Assembly: GCA_028583415.1 (NCBI GenBank)
Contig: CM053270.1
Location: forward strand, 59,605,951-59,669,950
Direction: 5' to 3'
Source of the DNA: Protea cynaroides
Taxonomy: Eukaryota; Streptophyta; Magnoliopsida; Proteales; Proteaceae
Length of the DNA: 64,000 bases
The notes under the pieces were generated by a model. That model was not told where the DNA came from. It worked only from the letters and a program-made list of their open reading frames with translations, and did no database searches. The position numbers and the translations under genes were made by a program. Shown here in pieces: positions 23,908-35,560 of this stretch; the stretch's first letter is position 1, and every line of letters starts with the position of its first letter.

Positions 23908-24274
23908 CTAGCGAAGCTGATCCAAGAATGCAACTGTTGGGCCACTAATGGTTAAAAGTGATCCCAGTGGGGAGGGTCGCCGAGATAAGGAATCGGCAAT
24001 GGTATTTTCGCAACCAGGTCTATAGATAATGTCAAACAAAAAGCTGAGGAAATTAGTCAACCATTTTTGTTGTTCCAGTGTCTGGATGACCTGTTTGGTG
24101 AATTCTTTCAAACTTCTTTGGTCTGTCTTAATGAAGAACCGAGAACCCAGAAGATATGATAGCCATCGTCGAACGAAATGGCATACATCTCCCTTACATA
24201 GGTTGAATTGGCTTGCATCTAAGGTAATAGTTTGTGACTGAAAAAAGCTACCGGATGGCCTTATTGCCAAAGCA
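23908..24274 (-). pseudogene. Gypsy A RNase H, 3' part (cut by element B)
   Basis: Before the junction with element B the frame reads RFFIKTDQRSLKEFTKQ, then a stretch matching QQKWLTKLLGYDFEI-type sequence, and ADSLSRRP, which are RNase H connection motifs of gypsy elements. The other half of the domain lies past the insert at 33983 onward. CGGCG is duplicated at the two junctions (24275-24279 and 33978-33982). Confidence 0.88.
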
Positions 24275-24279
24275 CGGCG

Positions 24280-26625
24280 TGTCACACCCCAATTCTGATC
24301 CAACCAGAATGGTGTGAGTGAACCGTCATTGAACCAACGATTCACACCAGGATCTCGAATAGGCCGTGTCCCCTCATACAAACCCATTGCACATAACCAC
24401 AATCAGAATAATAATAGTACAGCGGAAGTCTTTAAATAAATGAACTGAGAATCTATTGATAAATTTAAATAAAATATCCAATTATTCAAAATTCAAACAT
24501 ATAATATAATATCTTTACATCCACTTAATCCAACTGAAAATAACTGGAACAAATAAATCAAATCAAATCAAAGATACACGTAGAAAGGGCACTCGCATGA
24601 AGCGTCATACTCATCCTCTCCTGCATGTACACCCAGAGCAGCAACATCACTATACCCCGGAACGTTCATGTAGTCATCCACCGTGTAACCTACATTAACA
24701 TCTAAAAACAATGTGTACACAAAGGGTGAGCTCACAACTTAGCTCAGTAAGACAATCAGACAGTTTCACAGTATTATGCATGAGTAACAATCAATTTTAT
24801 GTTGTGGTCTGGTTTTAAGTTTGCAATGTGCTATAGAAAGGTTTGGTGGCCCCCGCACCTCTATACACGAGTGTGTGGCACCTCATGGATCACACCCCCA
24901 TTGGCCCACATACACCCATCATGGAATAGATATAGAGCTAAGATACCCTCGTACCTCCCCTGATGCTCTATCCATACCAGTACCTAAGTCCCTACTGGCC
25001 AGGGCTCGCAAACTGGGCTCGCAACTAACCAATCCTATATGTCATCAATGTATGCTCTATCCCAGCACAGCCGTCTACGGCATAGAGATAGAGCTAAGGC
25101 ATTCTCACACCTCCCCTGATGTCCTATCCGCAACTAACCCACCAGGATAGAAACAATACGCAGGTAGACCCTATCCCAACATAACTCCCTACGGCATAGA
25201 GATAGAGCTAAAGCATCGTGGACAAGTCAGCGTCAACTCGGAGACCACAGTGCCACAATACCATGGCCAGGTCAACATCAATATCGGAGACCACCATACC
25301 ACGACCTTCCCCTGATGCCCCACCCGTACCAAGCATGTTAAGATAGAATACTACAAAAGGTGCTAGTGTGAAGAGCGATCCCAGGCCCATGCCCCACTCC
25401 ACACACTAACGAAAACAATCACATGCCTAACAATCACATCCTATCAATGCATGAACAATAATAATAACTGAAAGTAAATGATGGCATGTGAATATGCACA
25501 AACATCACATCATATATATTCAGGTGATTAACAAAGATTTACTGTCCATTAATTATTAGGTTTAGGTCAGATTCCCTTACCTGACGCTTGTTTGTTAGCT
25601 TGCTCCACGTCGCAAGATCCAAACGGAAAGTCACAAAGTCCTACAATATTATTAGGGTTTCATTAGAATATTTTTCTTAGGGTTTCATGTTGGTCGGAAA
25701 CCAACAAGGTTACAAAATACCCGCACAGAGCTGACCGGTGGCATGTACCGGTCGCAGCTCTGTGGGGAAGACTGGCGACCGGTATGGTCAGCCGGTCCCC
25801 ACAGACCAGCCTCCCAGAAGATACCGGTGGCAACATACCGGCCGCACTGTGTGCAACCGGTATAGTCGACCGGTATGTCTCCGGAAGACCATACTTGGGT
25901 TTTTCGACTGCCGTCGATCATCCTCCATGGATTTCCAGGGTTTCACCTATCCATTCTAAGTCTAATCTTGGAGTTAGAGTTATCCCCAACTCATTCAAGT
26001 TTTGTTTCGATGAATATCATCTCGAAACTCGAATCTAGGGTTTGACGGCAACTTAGGGTTTATTGGTCAATTTAGGATTTTAGATCAATATCTAATTGCA
26101 TGGTATTGATCCACCCATACAACTAACCTAAAGTCACAAAGTAAGAAGAATGATTAAAAACACTTACCGTTGACGGGCGTAACGTGAGCGTCGTCGAACG
26201 GTAATGGCGACACCTTCTTCTTCTTCCTAGCTCCTTCTCCTTTCCAACCTCCTTCTCTTCTCTAAGGTTTATGAGAGATATTGGAAAGGATTTGAGGAGG
26301 TTTAAGGGTGTATTTATAAGCTAGAATTAGGGTTTAGTAACCCTCTTAAGATTAAGAAAGTCTTAGGATTTGAAATCAGGAAAGTGGGACCCTCAAAAGT
26401 CAATTTCCGGATCTCTGCACTCAGCTGCACAGAGCTGACCGATCGACCGGTACCAAGACCGGTACCATCGACCGGTCAACATAAAATGATGACTAATTGA
26501 CCGTCTTTGATCCGATTTCATACCTGTTTGTCATCCGCTCGTCCCGTCTGGCCCGGTGATGATTGGGAGACCTGCTATGACACAAAACCAAGGTTTAGAT
26601 CGGGTTACGGAGTGCGGGTCTTACA
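24280..26625 (-). repeat. Element B 3' LTR, 2346 bp
   Basis: On the plus strand it starts TGTCACACCCCAATTCTGA and ends GGGTCTTACA. It is followed on the inner side by a purine tract on the coding strand (GGGTAGGGGAGT). It holds a dense cluster of ACCGGT sites at 25730-25890 and more near 26430-26480. Open frames inside it (24821-25150, 25208-25402 and others) recur in the other LTR and are not genes. Confidence 0.93.
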
Positions 26626-26700
26626 ACTCCCCTACCCTTAAAATAAATTTCATCCCCGAAATTTGCATGTAGGTTTTACAACTCCCCCACCCTTAAAAGA
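26626..26700. repeat. Duplicated purine-tract/LTR-edge segment
   Basis: TTACAACTCCCCTACCCTTAA (26621 onward) recurs as TTACAACTCCCCCACCCTTAA at about 26676. About 55 bp containing the LTR edge and the polypurine tract is therefore present twice in tandem. Confidence 0.85.
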
Positions 26701-26710
26701 AATTTCGGCC

Positions 26711-27316
26711 TCAAAATTTGAACGTACCTTGATCGTCGAACAGATTAAGATACTCCTTCCTCATTGCGCTCTCCCCTTCCCAGGTAATTTCTTCGACACT
26801 TTGGCTTCTCCAATGCACCTTCACATAATGGATATCCTTGGTTCGAAGTTGTACCTTTCGGCTTGAGAGCATCACAGGCACCACTTCAAATGTTAAGTTT
26901 TCAGTCAAGTCTGGGGGGTCTGCTGTCAAGATGTGCGATGGATCTCTGACATATTTTTTCAATAATGATACATGGAACACATCATGGACACTTGACATAG
27001 ATGGTGGTAGAGCCAATTGATATGCTACATTACCACGTCTAGCCAGAATCTCATATGGTCCCACATACCTGGGGCATAGCTTCCCCTTCTTACCAAACCT
27101 CTTCAGACCTCGCACTGGTGATATCTTCAAGAATACTTTGTCACCCACTGCAAACTCCAGATCTCGACGTCGATTATCCGCATAGTGCTTCTGTCGAACT
27201 TGAGCGGTCTTTACTCTCTCTTTGATCTGATCAATCACTCGGCAAGTTTCTTCAACAAACTCCGGTCCACAATTCTTCTTTCTCCCACCTCGTTCCATAA
27301 CAGAGGTGTACGACAC
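26711..27316 (-). pseudogene. Element B integrase C-terminus with chromodomain-like tail
   Basis: The 201-residue frame carries RQKHYADNRRRDLEFAVGD, VGPYEILARRGNVAYQLALP and VFHVSLLKKYV, the conserved end of chromoviral integrase. These are followed by LTFEVVPV, VQLRTKDIHYVKVHWRSQ and EITWEGESAMRKEYLNLF, the chromodomain-like module of Tekay/Del elements. Such modules are thought to steer insertion toward heterochromatin. The frame is intact to its stop near the purine tract but is cut off from the integrase core by a frameshift. Confidence 0.88.
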
Positions 27317-28037
27317 TTCTTCCCATAGAGTGCTTCATATGGGGCCATCTGAATTGTAGCCTGATAGCTGTTGTTGTAAGCGAACTCGATAAGTGATAGT
27401 TTCTCATCCCAAGCTCCTTTGAAATCTAATGCACAAGCTCGGAGCATATCTTCTAAAATTTGAATAGTTCGTTATGACTGTCCGTCCGTCTGAGGGTGAA
27501 AAGCTGTACTGAACTTCAATTCCGTTCCCATAGCTTTCCGTAATCCTTCCCAGAACTTTGATGTAAAACGGGGATCTCTGTTAGATACTATACTCTCTGG
27601 GACGCCATGAAGTCTGACTATATTATCAACATATAATTTGGCAGTTTCTCCATGGTATACCGAGGTCCGACCGCAATAAATCGAGCTGTCTTGGTGAGTC
27701 GGTCGACTATAACCCAAACTGCATCCACTGACCTTGGTGTCAAAGGTAGGCCAGTGATGAAATCCATGGTGATACAATCCCACTTCCATGCAGGTTCTGG
27801 TAATGGTTGTAGTAAACCTACGGGTCTCTGCCTTTCCGCTTTAACTTGTTGACAATTCAAACATTGGAACACGAAACGAGCTATATCTACTTTCATACCC
27901 CTCCACCAATATAGTCTTCTTAAATCATGGTACATATTGGTACTTCCTGGATGTACCGAATATGGAGTATAATGAGCTTCAGTCATAACTCGATCTCTGA
28001 TATTGCGGTCTTCACTCGGGTATACATAACCGTCCAC
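27235..28037 (-). pseudogene. Element B integrase core, frameshifted
   Basis: Three overlapping frames cover one integrase. The zinc-binding part is visible as HYTPYSVHPGSTNMY and FVFQCLNCQQVK. The core follows with WDCITMDFITGLP (first Asp), then VWVIVDRLTKTARFI, then SNRDPRFTSKFWEGL with the second Asp and STAFHPQTDGQS. The frame carrying ALDFKGAWDEKLSLIEFAYNN leads to the C-terminus. Reading passes between frames near 27620 and 27450, so it is broken. Confidence 0.9.
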
Positions 28038-28128
28038 GATACCGAGTACCTTGTTCCCGAATCCAAGGTAAAGTCGGATTGCTCGTACCCTTCTCTAAGT
28101 CTTCTTGCACTGTCTTGAGATGTGGATC

Positions 28129-28803
28129 CTATAGGATTGCTACCTTGACTTCATCAACTAGATCCGGTGAGATCTTCAAAGCTGCGAACATCATGGTGAA
28201 CTTATGAATTAAGCCTTGCTCAACTGGATCTTCTGCAGTCTCAATATTATACTCTTCATCGCCTTCAATTGAACTTGAGGCTGCGGCACATAATGCAAAG
28301 CATTTGTACTTGGCCCCGACCTCAGGTTTCGATGCCCACTTTCTGCTTAAGGCGTCAGCCGCAACATTTGCTTTGCCCGGATGGTATTGGATGTCACAAT
28401 CATAATCTTTCAACAATTCCAGCCATCTCCTCTGTCTCATATTCAGATCCTTCTAAGTGAAAATATAAGTTAAGCTCTTGTGATCTGACTTAATCTGAAA
28501 CTTCTCACCGTACAAGTAGTGTCTCCAAGTCTTGATTGCATGTATAACCGCTGCTAGCTCCAAGTCATGCGTAGGATAGTTCTTCTTATGCTCCTTTAAC
28601 TGTCTTGATGCATAAGCAATCACCTGTTCTCCTTGCATCAATACACACCCAATACCCAACCCTGAAGCATCCGTATATAAAGTAAACGGCACGCTTGGTT
28701 CTGGTATGGTTAAGATAGGTGCAGAGACTAGTCTTGACTTCAAAGTCTGAAAGCACTTCTCACACTCATCTGTCCATATGAATTTTTCTCCATTCTTGGT
28801 CAA
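28129..28803 (-). pseudogene. Element B RNase H and connection
   Basis: The frame 28453-28803 reads FIWTDECEKCFQTLK, PFTLYTDASGLGIGCVLMQ (RNase H catalytic Asp in TDAS) and YPTHDLELAAVIHAIKTWRHYL. After an in-frame stop near 28453 the frame 28129-28440 continues RQRRWLELLKDYDC and ADALSRK. This is the gypsy RNase H with one nonsense change in the middle. Confidence 0.9.
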
Positions 28804-29037
28804 CCGGTGAGTGGAACAACGATCCCGGAGTAATCTTCCACGAATATTCTATAATAACCAGCCAACCCAAGGAAACTACGAATCTCCGCAACAGATTTTG
28901 GTGCTTCCCCATCCTACTATAGCAGCTATCTTACTTGGATCAACCTTGATACCGTCTTCGATACAACATGGCCCAAGAAAACCACTTCCTTCACCAAAAC
29001 TCGCACTTCTTGAACTTAGCATAAAGCTTTTCTTGTC

Positions 29038-29331
29038 TCAATTGTGTAGGGCTGCCATCAAATGTGCTGTATGAGTCTCCATGTCCTTAGAGTAGATCAA
29101 TATGTCATCGATGAATACGATGACCGAAGTGTCCAACATATCATGAAACACTCGGTTCATTAGTTCCATGAACGACGCTGGAGCATTGGTCAACCCGAAA
29201 GACATAACTAGAAACTCATAATGTCCATACCTCGTCCTGAAAGCGGCCTTCGTAATATCTCTGACCTTGATCTTCAGTTGGTGATACCCCGATCGGAGAT
29301 CAATCTTCGAGAAAACCTTTCCACCCTGCAA
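29038..29331 (-). pseudogene. Element B reverse transcriptase palm domain
   Basis: The 97-residue frame has KVFSKIDLRSGYHQLKI, AFRTRYGHYEFLVMSFGLTNAP and VFIDDILIYSK, the FIDD variant of the polymerase active site. Length and order fit Ty3-gypsy RT. The frame breaks on both sides: the fingers lie in 29395 onward and the thumb near 28800-29030 is out of frame. Confidence 0.92.
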
Positions 29332-29394
29332 TTGATCGAACAGATCATCGATTCAGGTAAGGGATACCGATTCTTGATTGTCAACTTGTTCAGC

Positions 29395-30066
29395 TCACGG
29401 TATACATAGCCTTACACTTCCGTCATTCTTCTTGACAAATAATACCGGTGCCCCCCAAGGTGATATGCTAGGTCGTATGAAGCCCTTATCTAACAATTCT
29501 TGTAATTGGGTCTTCAACTCCTTTAACTCGGTAGGGGCCATCTTGTATGGTGCTTTAGACACCGGCGCCGAACCTGGCATAAGGTTTATCACAAACTCTG
29601 TAGCCCTGTCAGATGGTAAACCTGGAAGATCCTCAGGAAATACATCTGGGAACTCTCGAACCACATCTATATCTTCCATCATCTGTGACTCCGCCATGAT
29701 ATCGACTACAGATACTAGATACCCCACTCCCCCTTTCTCTAAACATCTTTTAGCTTTTAGGGCAGAGAGGATCAGCTTCTGCTTCCTAGGTAACTTGGTC
29801 CCTGTGAAGCTATACTCCTTTCCCTTCTGGTCTGTAAGCACAAGTTTCCTTTCATTACATAATAGAATAGCTGAATGATGGCCTAGCCAATCCATTCCCA
29901 AGATGACATCAAAGTCTGCCATCTCAAGTAGTACCAGACTTGCTTCTAAGTCTCGACCTTCAATACAAACTATACATGGTCCATAATATTCGTTCAAAGC
30001 CACTTCGACTCCTAGCGGAGAGCGAACTATCAAGCTTGGGTTCAAGTGCTTGATCGGTAACTCCAT
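29395..30066 (-). pseudogene. Element B protease end and RT fingers
   Basis: The 223-residue frame starts after the catalytic DSG of the aspartic protease. It includes MADFDVILGMDWLGHH, a protease C-terminal motif, and VREFPDVFPEDLPGLP, the linker known before gypsy RT. It ends in IRPSISPWGAPVLFVKKNDG, RT motif 1. It is the longest uninterrupted block of element B. Translation would stop at about 29395. Confidence 0.9.
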
Positions 30067-30184
30067 TCGCTTTCCAAAGGAAATAAAAACAAAGGAGTGC
30101 GTGGCCCCAGAGCTAAATACTACTCTGGCAGGTATACTAGCTACATTTACAATTCCTGAAATTTTTTTTTATCATCCCTTAGTT

Positions 30185-31540
30185 CTACATGCGCATACAC
30201 ACAATGAAAATAGTAAGCCAAATAGTAAGGGATAGAGTCATACCAGTGATCACATCAGGTGATGCAGCTGCCTCTTCAGTGGTGACCGCATAAACTTTTC
30301 CTTCGCCGGGAGGTTGCTTCCTAGGTAGAGTGCAGGTCCTTGCAATATGACCTACTTGGCGACGTTGAAACATTTGATATTCGGGTTGAATCCGACATCC
30401 GGGGCACGTGGTGCCGTGTTGTTCCTCTCGCAGTCCCGTAGCGGTCCGAGCCCCCGTATGGGCGGAAGGGTCTATTGTTACCACTACTCGAACTCTCAAT
30501 AGCGGGTCTCTTCACTCCCCTGTTCTGAGCAAAGAAGTTGTCCCTCTGACTAGATTCTATTACTCTCGCAACCTGTACATCCTCATTGTAGATCTTCTTG
30601 TCCAAGCCCAATAGGTGCTCTCTGATGCTTCCACGTAGTCCCATGGTGAACCTACGTCTTGGTCTCTTCCTCTTGCATACTTACCGGTGCGAAGAAAAAT
30701 AACTCCTCGTACCTCTGCTGATAAGCATTCACAGTCGATTGAGACTGTTGCAAATTAAGGAACTCCTTCTCCATCTGATCTCTGAAGCTCTTTGGAAAAT
30801 ACTTATCGAAGAAGGCAACCTTGAATACTTCCCAATCCACCTGCGTATGCTTCATCTCCAGATATGCCCGTGTAGAATTTCACCAAGCATTTGCGTCTTC
30901 TTTCAGCATATGAGTGGCAAATAAGACCTTTTCCTCCTCTGTACAAGTCATCAGTCAGAAGTTTTTCTCCATCTCTGTAACCCACTGTGCTGGCCACAAT
31001 GGTTTTCCTGTCTTACCGGTGAATGATGATGGCTTTAACTTCAAGAATCTATCCACCGCTCTGCTCAGATCATGCTGTCCCTGAGTGTTCATTCCGTACC
31101 ATGGTGGTGGATACGGATAGGCTCCCGGGTACACAGAAGGCGATGGGAACTGATGCGGTGGTTGCAAATTCTGACCTTGGCCCATCGGCCCTGGGCTGCC
31201 ATGCAGCGGCAGTGTAGCATTATTCCCTCCAGATTCAGGCGTACCTTCAGTGGGAACATGATAGCCTGAACATCTTCAACATCTCGCTCAGGAATGCTTT
31301 CTGCTGAGCTTCCAACTGATAAACCAATTTCATCACAATTGTTTCAGAGTTTGTGTGAGGAGGGCCTGGCACATGCAGCGGGACCATCTCAGCCTCCTCC
31401 CGATACCGTGATAGGTATGTTTACGAAGCTTCGGGATGCTCTGCATGAGATGAGCCGTGACTTGGGGCGCCTTGCTCGCAGCCCTCGAGTCACCGAGAGT
31501 AGGTGCACTCGCCGTGGTCGCCTATGATCGGGATAATGAT
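30185..31540 (-). pseudogene. Element B gag with zinc knuckle, frame-broken
   Basis: Several short frames cover gag. LSRAVDRFLKLKPSSFTGK and QWVTEMEKNF lie near 30955-31185. FFDKYFPKSFRDQMEKEFLNL lies near 30652-30855, the retrotransposon gag core. GHIARTCTLPRKQPPGEGK near 30320-30360 is the tail of a CCHC knuckle. Frames change at least three times. Gag is next to the 5' LTR at 31708, in the expected place. Confidence 0.82.
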
Positions 31541-31707
31541 ATAGCGACCCTATTCCTCCCGAGCCCCTACCCCATGATTGTCCCCTTTATTTTCTTCTCT
31601 TTTGATTGCTCATATAAAGGTAACGGTCCGGTTTGTGGACTGTACCCTGTAGTACTAGTACATTTGATACACTTTTCTTTTAATTAAAATTTTATATTTC
31701 ACCTAAA
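31541..31707. other. Element B leader region with missing LTR edge
   Basis: Here one expects the last bases of the 5' LTR and a primer-binding site. The sequence is AT-rich with no TGGTATCAGA-like site that I can see, and LTR homology starts only at about 31708. The approximately 70-bp LTR terminus present at 24280-24351 has no counterpart here. Confidence 0.6.
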
Positions 31708-33977
31708 GGATCTCGAATAGGCCGTGTCCCCTCATACAAACCCATTGCACATAACCACAATCAGAATAATAATAGTACAGCGAAAGTCTTTAAATAAATG
31801 AACTGAGAATCTATTGATAAATTTAAATAAAATATCCAATTATTCAAAATCCAAACATATAATATAATATCTTTACATCCACTTAATCCAACTGAAAATA
31901 ACTGGAACAAATAAATCAAATCAAATCAAAGATACACGCAGAAAGGGCACTTGCATGAAGCGTCATGCTCGTCCTCTCCTGCCAGAACACCAAGAGCAGC
32001 AACATCACTATACGCCGGAGCGTTCATGTAGTCATCTACCGTATAACCTGCATCAACATCTAAAAACAATGTGTACACAAAGGGTGAGCTCACAACTTAG
32101 CTCAGTAAGACAATCGAAGAGGTTTCACAGTATTATGCATGAGTAACAATCAATTTTATGATGTGGTCTAGTTTTAAGTTTGCAATGTGCTATAGAAAGG
32201 TTTGGTGGCCCCCGCACCTCTATACACGAGTGTGTGGCACCTCATAGATCACACCCCCATTGGCCCACATGCACCCATCATGGAATAGAGATAGAGCTAA
32301 GATACCCCCGTACCTCCCATAATGCTCTATCCATACTAGTACCTAAGCCCCTACTGGCCAGGGCTCGTAAACTGGGCTCGCAACTAACCAATCCTATATG
32401 TCATCAATGTATGCTCTATCCTAGCACAGCCGTCTACGACATAGAGATAGAGCTAAGGCATTCTCACACCTCCCCTGATGCTCTATCCGCAACCAACCCA
32501 CCAGGATAGAAACAATACGTAGGTAGACCCTATCCCAACATAACTCCCTACAGCATAGAGATAGAGCTAAAGCATCGTGGACAAACCAGCGTCGACTCGG
32601 AGACCACAGTGCCACAATACCATGGCCAGGCCAACATCAATATCGGAAACCACCGTACCACGACCGTCCCCTGATGCCCCACCCGTACCAAGCATGTTAA
32701 GATAGAATACTACAAAAGGTGCTAGTGTGAGGAGCGATCCCAGGCCCATGCCCCACTCCACACACTAACGAAAACAATCACATGCCTAACAATCACATGC
32801 TATCAATGCATGAACAATAATAATAACTGAAAGTAAATGATGGCATGTGAATATGCACAAACATTACATCATATATATTCAGGTGATTAACAAAGATTTA
32901 CTGTCCATTAATTATTAGGTTTAGGTCAGATTCCCTTACTGACGCTTGTTTGTTAGCTTGCTCCACGTCGCAAGATCCAAACGGGAAGTCACAAAGTCCT
33001 ACAATATTATTAGGGTTTCATTAGAATATTTTTCTTAGGGTTTCATGTTGGTCGAAAACCAATAAGGTTACAAAATACCCTCACAGAGCTAACCGGTGTC
33101 ATGTACCGGGCCGTAGCTCGTGGGGGAAGACCGCGACCGGTGATGGTCGACCGGTCCCCAGACCGACCTCCCGGAAGATACCGGTGGCAACATACCGGGC
33201 CGCATGTGCAACCGGTATAGTCGACCGGTATGTCTCCAAGACCATACTTGGGTTTTTGACCGTCGTCGATCATCCTCCATGGATTTCCAGGGTTTCACCT
33301 ATCCATTTTAAGTCTAATCTTGGAGTTAGAGTTATCCCCAACTCATTCAAGTTTCGTTTCGATGAATATCATCTCGGAACTCGAATCTAGGGTTTGACGG
33401 CAACTTAGGGTTTATTGGCCAATTTAGGATTTTAGATCAATACCTACTTGCATGGTATTGATCCTCCCATACAACTAACCTAAAGTCACAGAGTAAGAAG
33501 AATGATTAAAAACACTTACTGTTGACGGGCGTAACGTGAGCGTCGTCGAACGGTAATGGCGACACCTTCTTCTTCTTCCTAGCTCCTTCTCCTTTCCAAC
33601 CTCCTTCTATTCTCTAAGGTTTATGAGAGATAATGGAAAGGATTTGAGGAGGTTTAAGGGTGTATTTATAGGCTAGAATTAGGGTTTAGTAACCCTCTTA
33701 AGATTAGAAAAGTTTTAGGATTTGAAATCAGGAAAATGGGACCCTCAGAAGTCAATTTCTGGATCTCTGCACTCAGCTGCGCAGAGCTGACCGGTCGACC
33801 GGTACCAAGACCGGTACCATCGGCCGGTCAACATAAAATGATGACTAATTGACCGTCTTTGATCCGATTTCATACCTGTTTGTCATCCGCTCGTCCCGTC
33901 TGGCCCGGTGATGATCGGGAGACCTGCTACGACACAAAACCAAGGTTTAGACCGGGTTATGGAGTGCGGGTCTTACA
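31708..33977 (-). repeat. Element B 5' LTR, truncated at the inner end
   Basis: It matches 24352-26625 almost base for base, with scattered substitutions and small indels, and ends TCTTACA before the CGGCG duplication. It holds the same ACCGGT cluster (33090-33235) and a second group near 33790-33830. Confidence 0.92.
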
Positions 33978-34027
33978 CGGCGCCCATACCCACACCTGAA
34001 GCCTCTACCTCCACCATGAAGGGCAGG

Positions 34028-34848
34028 TCAAATTGCAGAAGCTGTAAAATAGGAGTGGTTGTTATCGCCAATTGGAGCCTTTCGAAAGCTAATTGTGCTT
34101 GTGGGTTCTAGCAAAACGCCCCCCTTCTGTAGCAAGTCTGTAAGTGAGGAGGCAATGGTGGCATACATGGCAATAAAACGCTGGTAGTAACCGGTAAGGC
34201 CAAGAAATCCTCTGAGCTCTGGCACTAACGTTGGAACAGGCCATTCCAGCATAGCCAAGACTTTTGCAGGGTCCATGGCCACTCCATGTGCCAAAATAAT
34301 GTGCCCAGATAATCAATTGCAAGTTGGCCAAAGGAGCACTTATTTCGTTTGGTGTACAACTGATGATCTTGTAATGCCTGTAACACCTGTCGTAAACGGT
34401 GAATATGAGTGTCCCACATAGGGCTGTAAACCAATAAATCATAAAAAATAAAAATAAAAAACATCAATAAGAATCGACGTAAAAAGGGCTTAATAATGGA
34501 GTTCATTGTAACCTAGAATGTAAAAGGGGTATTGGTGAGCCCGAAGGGCATCACAAGAAACTCAAAATGACCGTCGTGGGTGTGGAAAGCCATATTTGGA
34601 ACATCGAGAGCATGGACGCGAATTTAGTGATATCCAGAGCGGAGATCCAATTTGGAGAAATATTTTGCATAATGGAGTTTATCCAGCAACTCGTCCATGG
34701 TTGGTATTGGGAACCAATCCCTTATTGTGATTGCATTCAATGCCCAATAGTCGATGCAAAAGCACCATGTGTTGTCCCTCTTCTTAACCAACAGAATCGG
34801 AGAAGAGAATGGACTCGTGCTAGGGCAGATAACACCAGATTGCAGCAT
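34028..34848 (-). pseudogene. Gypsy A reverse transcriptase
   Basis: The frame 34624-34848 reads FSSPILLVKKRDNTWCF, IDYWALNAITIRDWFPIPT and KYFSKLDLRSGYH, RT motifs 1 to 3. The next frames carry LRQVLQALQDHQLYTKRNKCSF and MEWPVPTLVPELRGFLGLTGYYQRFI, the region after the active site. The catalytic (Y/F)xDD motif is decayed (FYDLLVYSP stands where FIDDIL is expected, near 34430). It is inactive. Confidence 0.88.
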
Positions 34849-35105
34849 CTTAGCTACCAGCCTTTCAATTTCAGACTTCTGGAAGTGAGGATATCGATAA
34901 AGGCAAACGTTGACTAGTTGGGCCCCAACCTGTAAATGAATTTTGCGATCTTGCTCACAGGAAGGTGCTAGACTTGTAGCTCTTGGAATACTTTGTGAAA
35001 ATCGGCCAAGAGATTCTCCAAAGGGAAGGAATCGAACTTGTCAATAGGTGAGTGGTTGGTTTGTAGCTCCAACATAAAAAAAAGCAACAACAGATTTAGT
35101 AGCCA

Positions 35106-35459
35106 TCAAGCGACGAACTCCCTGGAAGCACAACCATCACCCACCAAGCATACTTGAGTGGCACCATCCGTGAACTCCATGGTCCTGTGCCTGTAATAAA
35201 AAACAACTAGACCCAAGCGTGAAAGCCACTGTACACCCAATACTAAGTTGGCGTCAAACAGGGGTAAAACTAAAACATCAAGTACAGTCGAATGGTTGGA
35301 AAATTTAACAGGGAGTTGATGAATTATGCCTTCGCTGAGGAGAGTAGTACCATTACCGACCAAAACCGTCAGGGGTGGTGTTGCAGCAATTGGAAGCCCC
35401 AAAAAATGAGCAACCCGGCTTTGGAGGAAATTATGGGTGCTACCACTATCAACCAACAC
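35106..35459 (-). pseudogene. Gypsy A aspartic protease
   Basis: The 117-residue frame begins MLVDSGSTHNFLQSRVA, the retroviral-type aspartic protease active site (DSG), and continues DANLVLGVQWLSRLG. That is the usual protease module between gag and RT in Ty3-gypsy elements. The module itself is complete, but it is separated from its neighbours by stops. Confidence 0.9.
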
Positions 35460-35560
35460 CTAAATAGGGGATCCGTTGATGGATGCCGAAAACCACAACG
35501 TGGTGGGAGAACTTTGACCCGCCTGAGTGTGGTAAGACAACTTAGTTGTGGTGAGGGGAG

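Larger units (their letters stand above)
24280..33977 (-). mobile_element. Ty3-gypsy chromovirus element B (Tekay/Del-like), TSD CGGCG
   Basis: Long LTR-like repeats (24280-26625 and about 31708-33977) flank a minus-strand gag-pol. CGGCG flanks the whole. The pol order is protease, RT, RNase H, integrase, and it ends in a chromodomain-like tail, as known for chromoviruses. LTRs above 2 kb suit the Tekay/Del clade. The LTRs match far better than those of host element A, so B is the younger insertion. Reading frames are interrupted several times. The inner end of the right LTR is missing its first about 70 bp. Confidence 0.92.

Noticed and set aside
24821..25150. 109-residue frame, also present at 32180-32509
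   Set aside because: It is part of the LTR of element B, present in both LTRs; LTRs are not coding.
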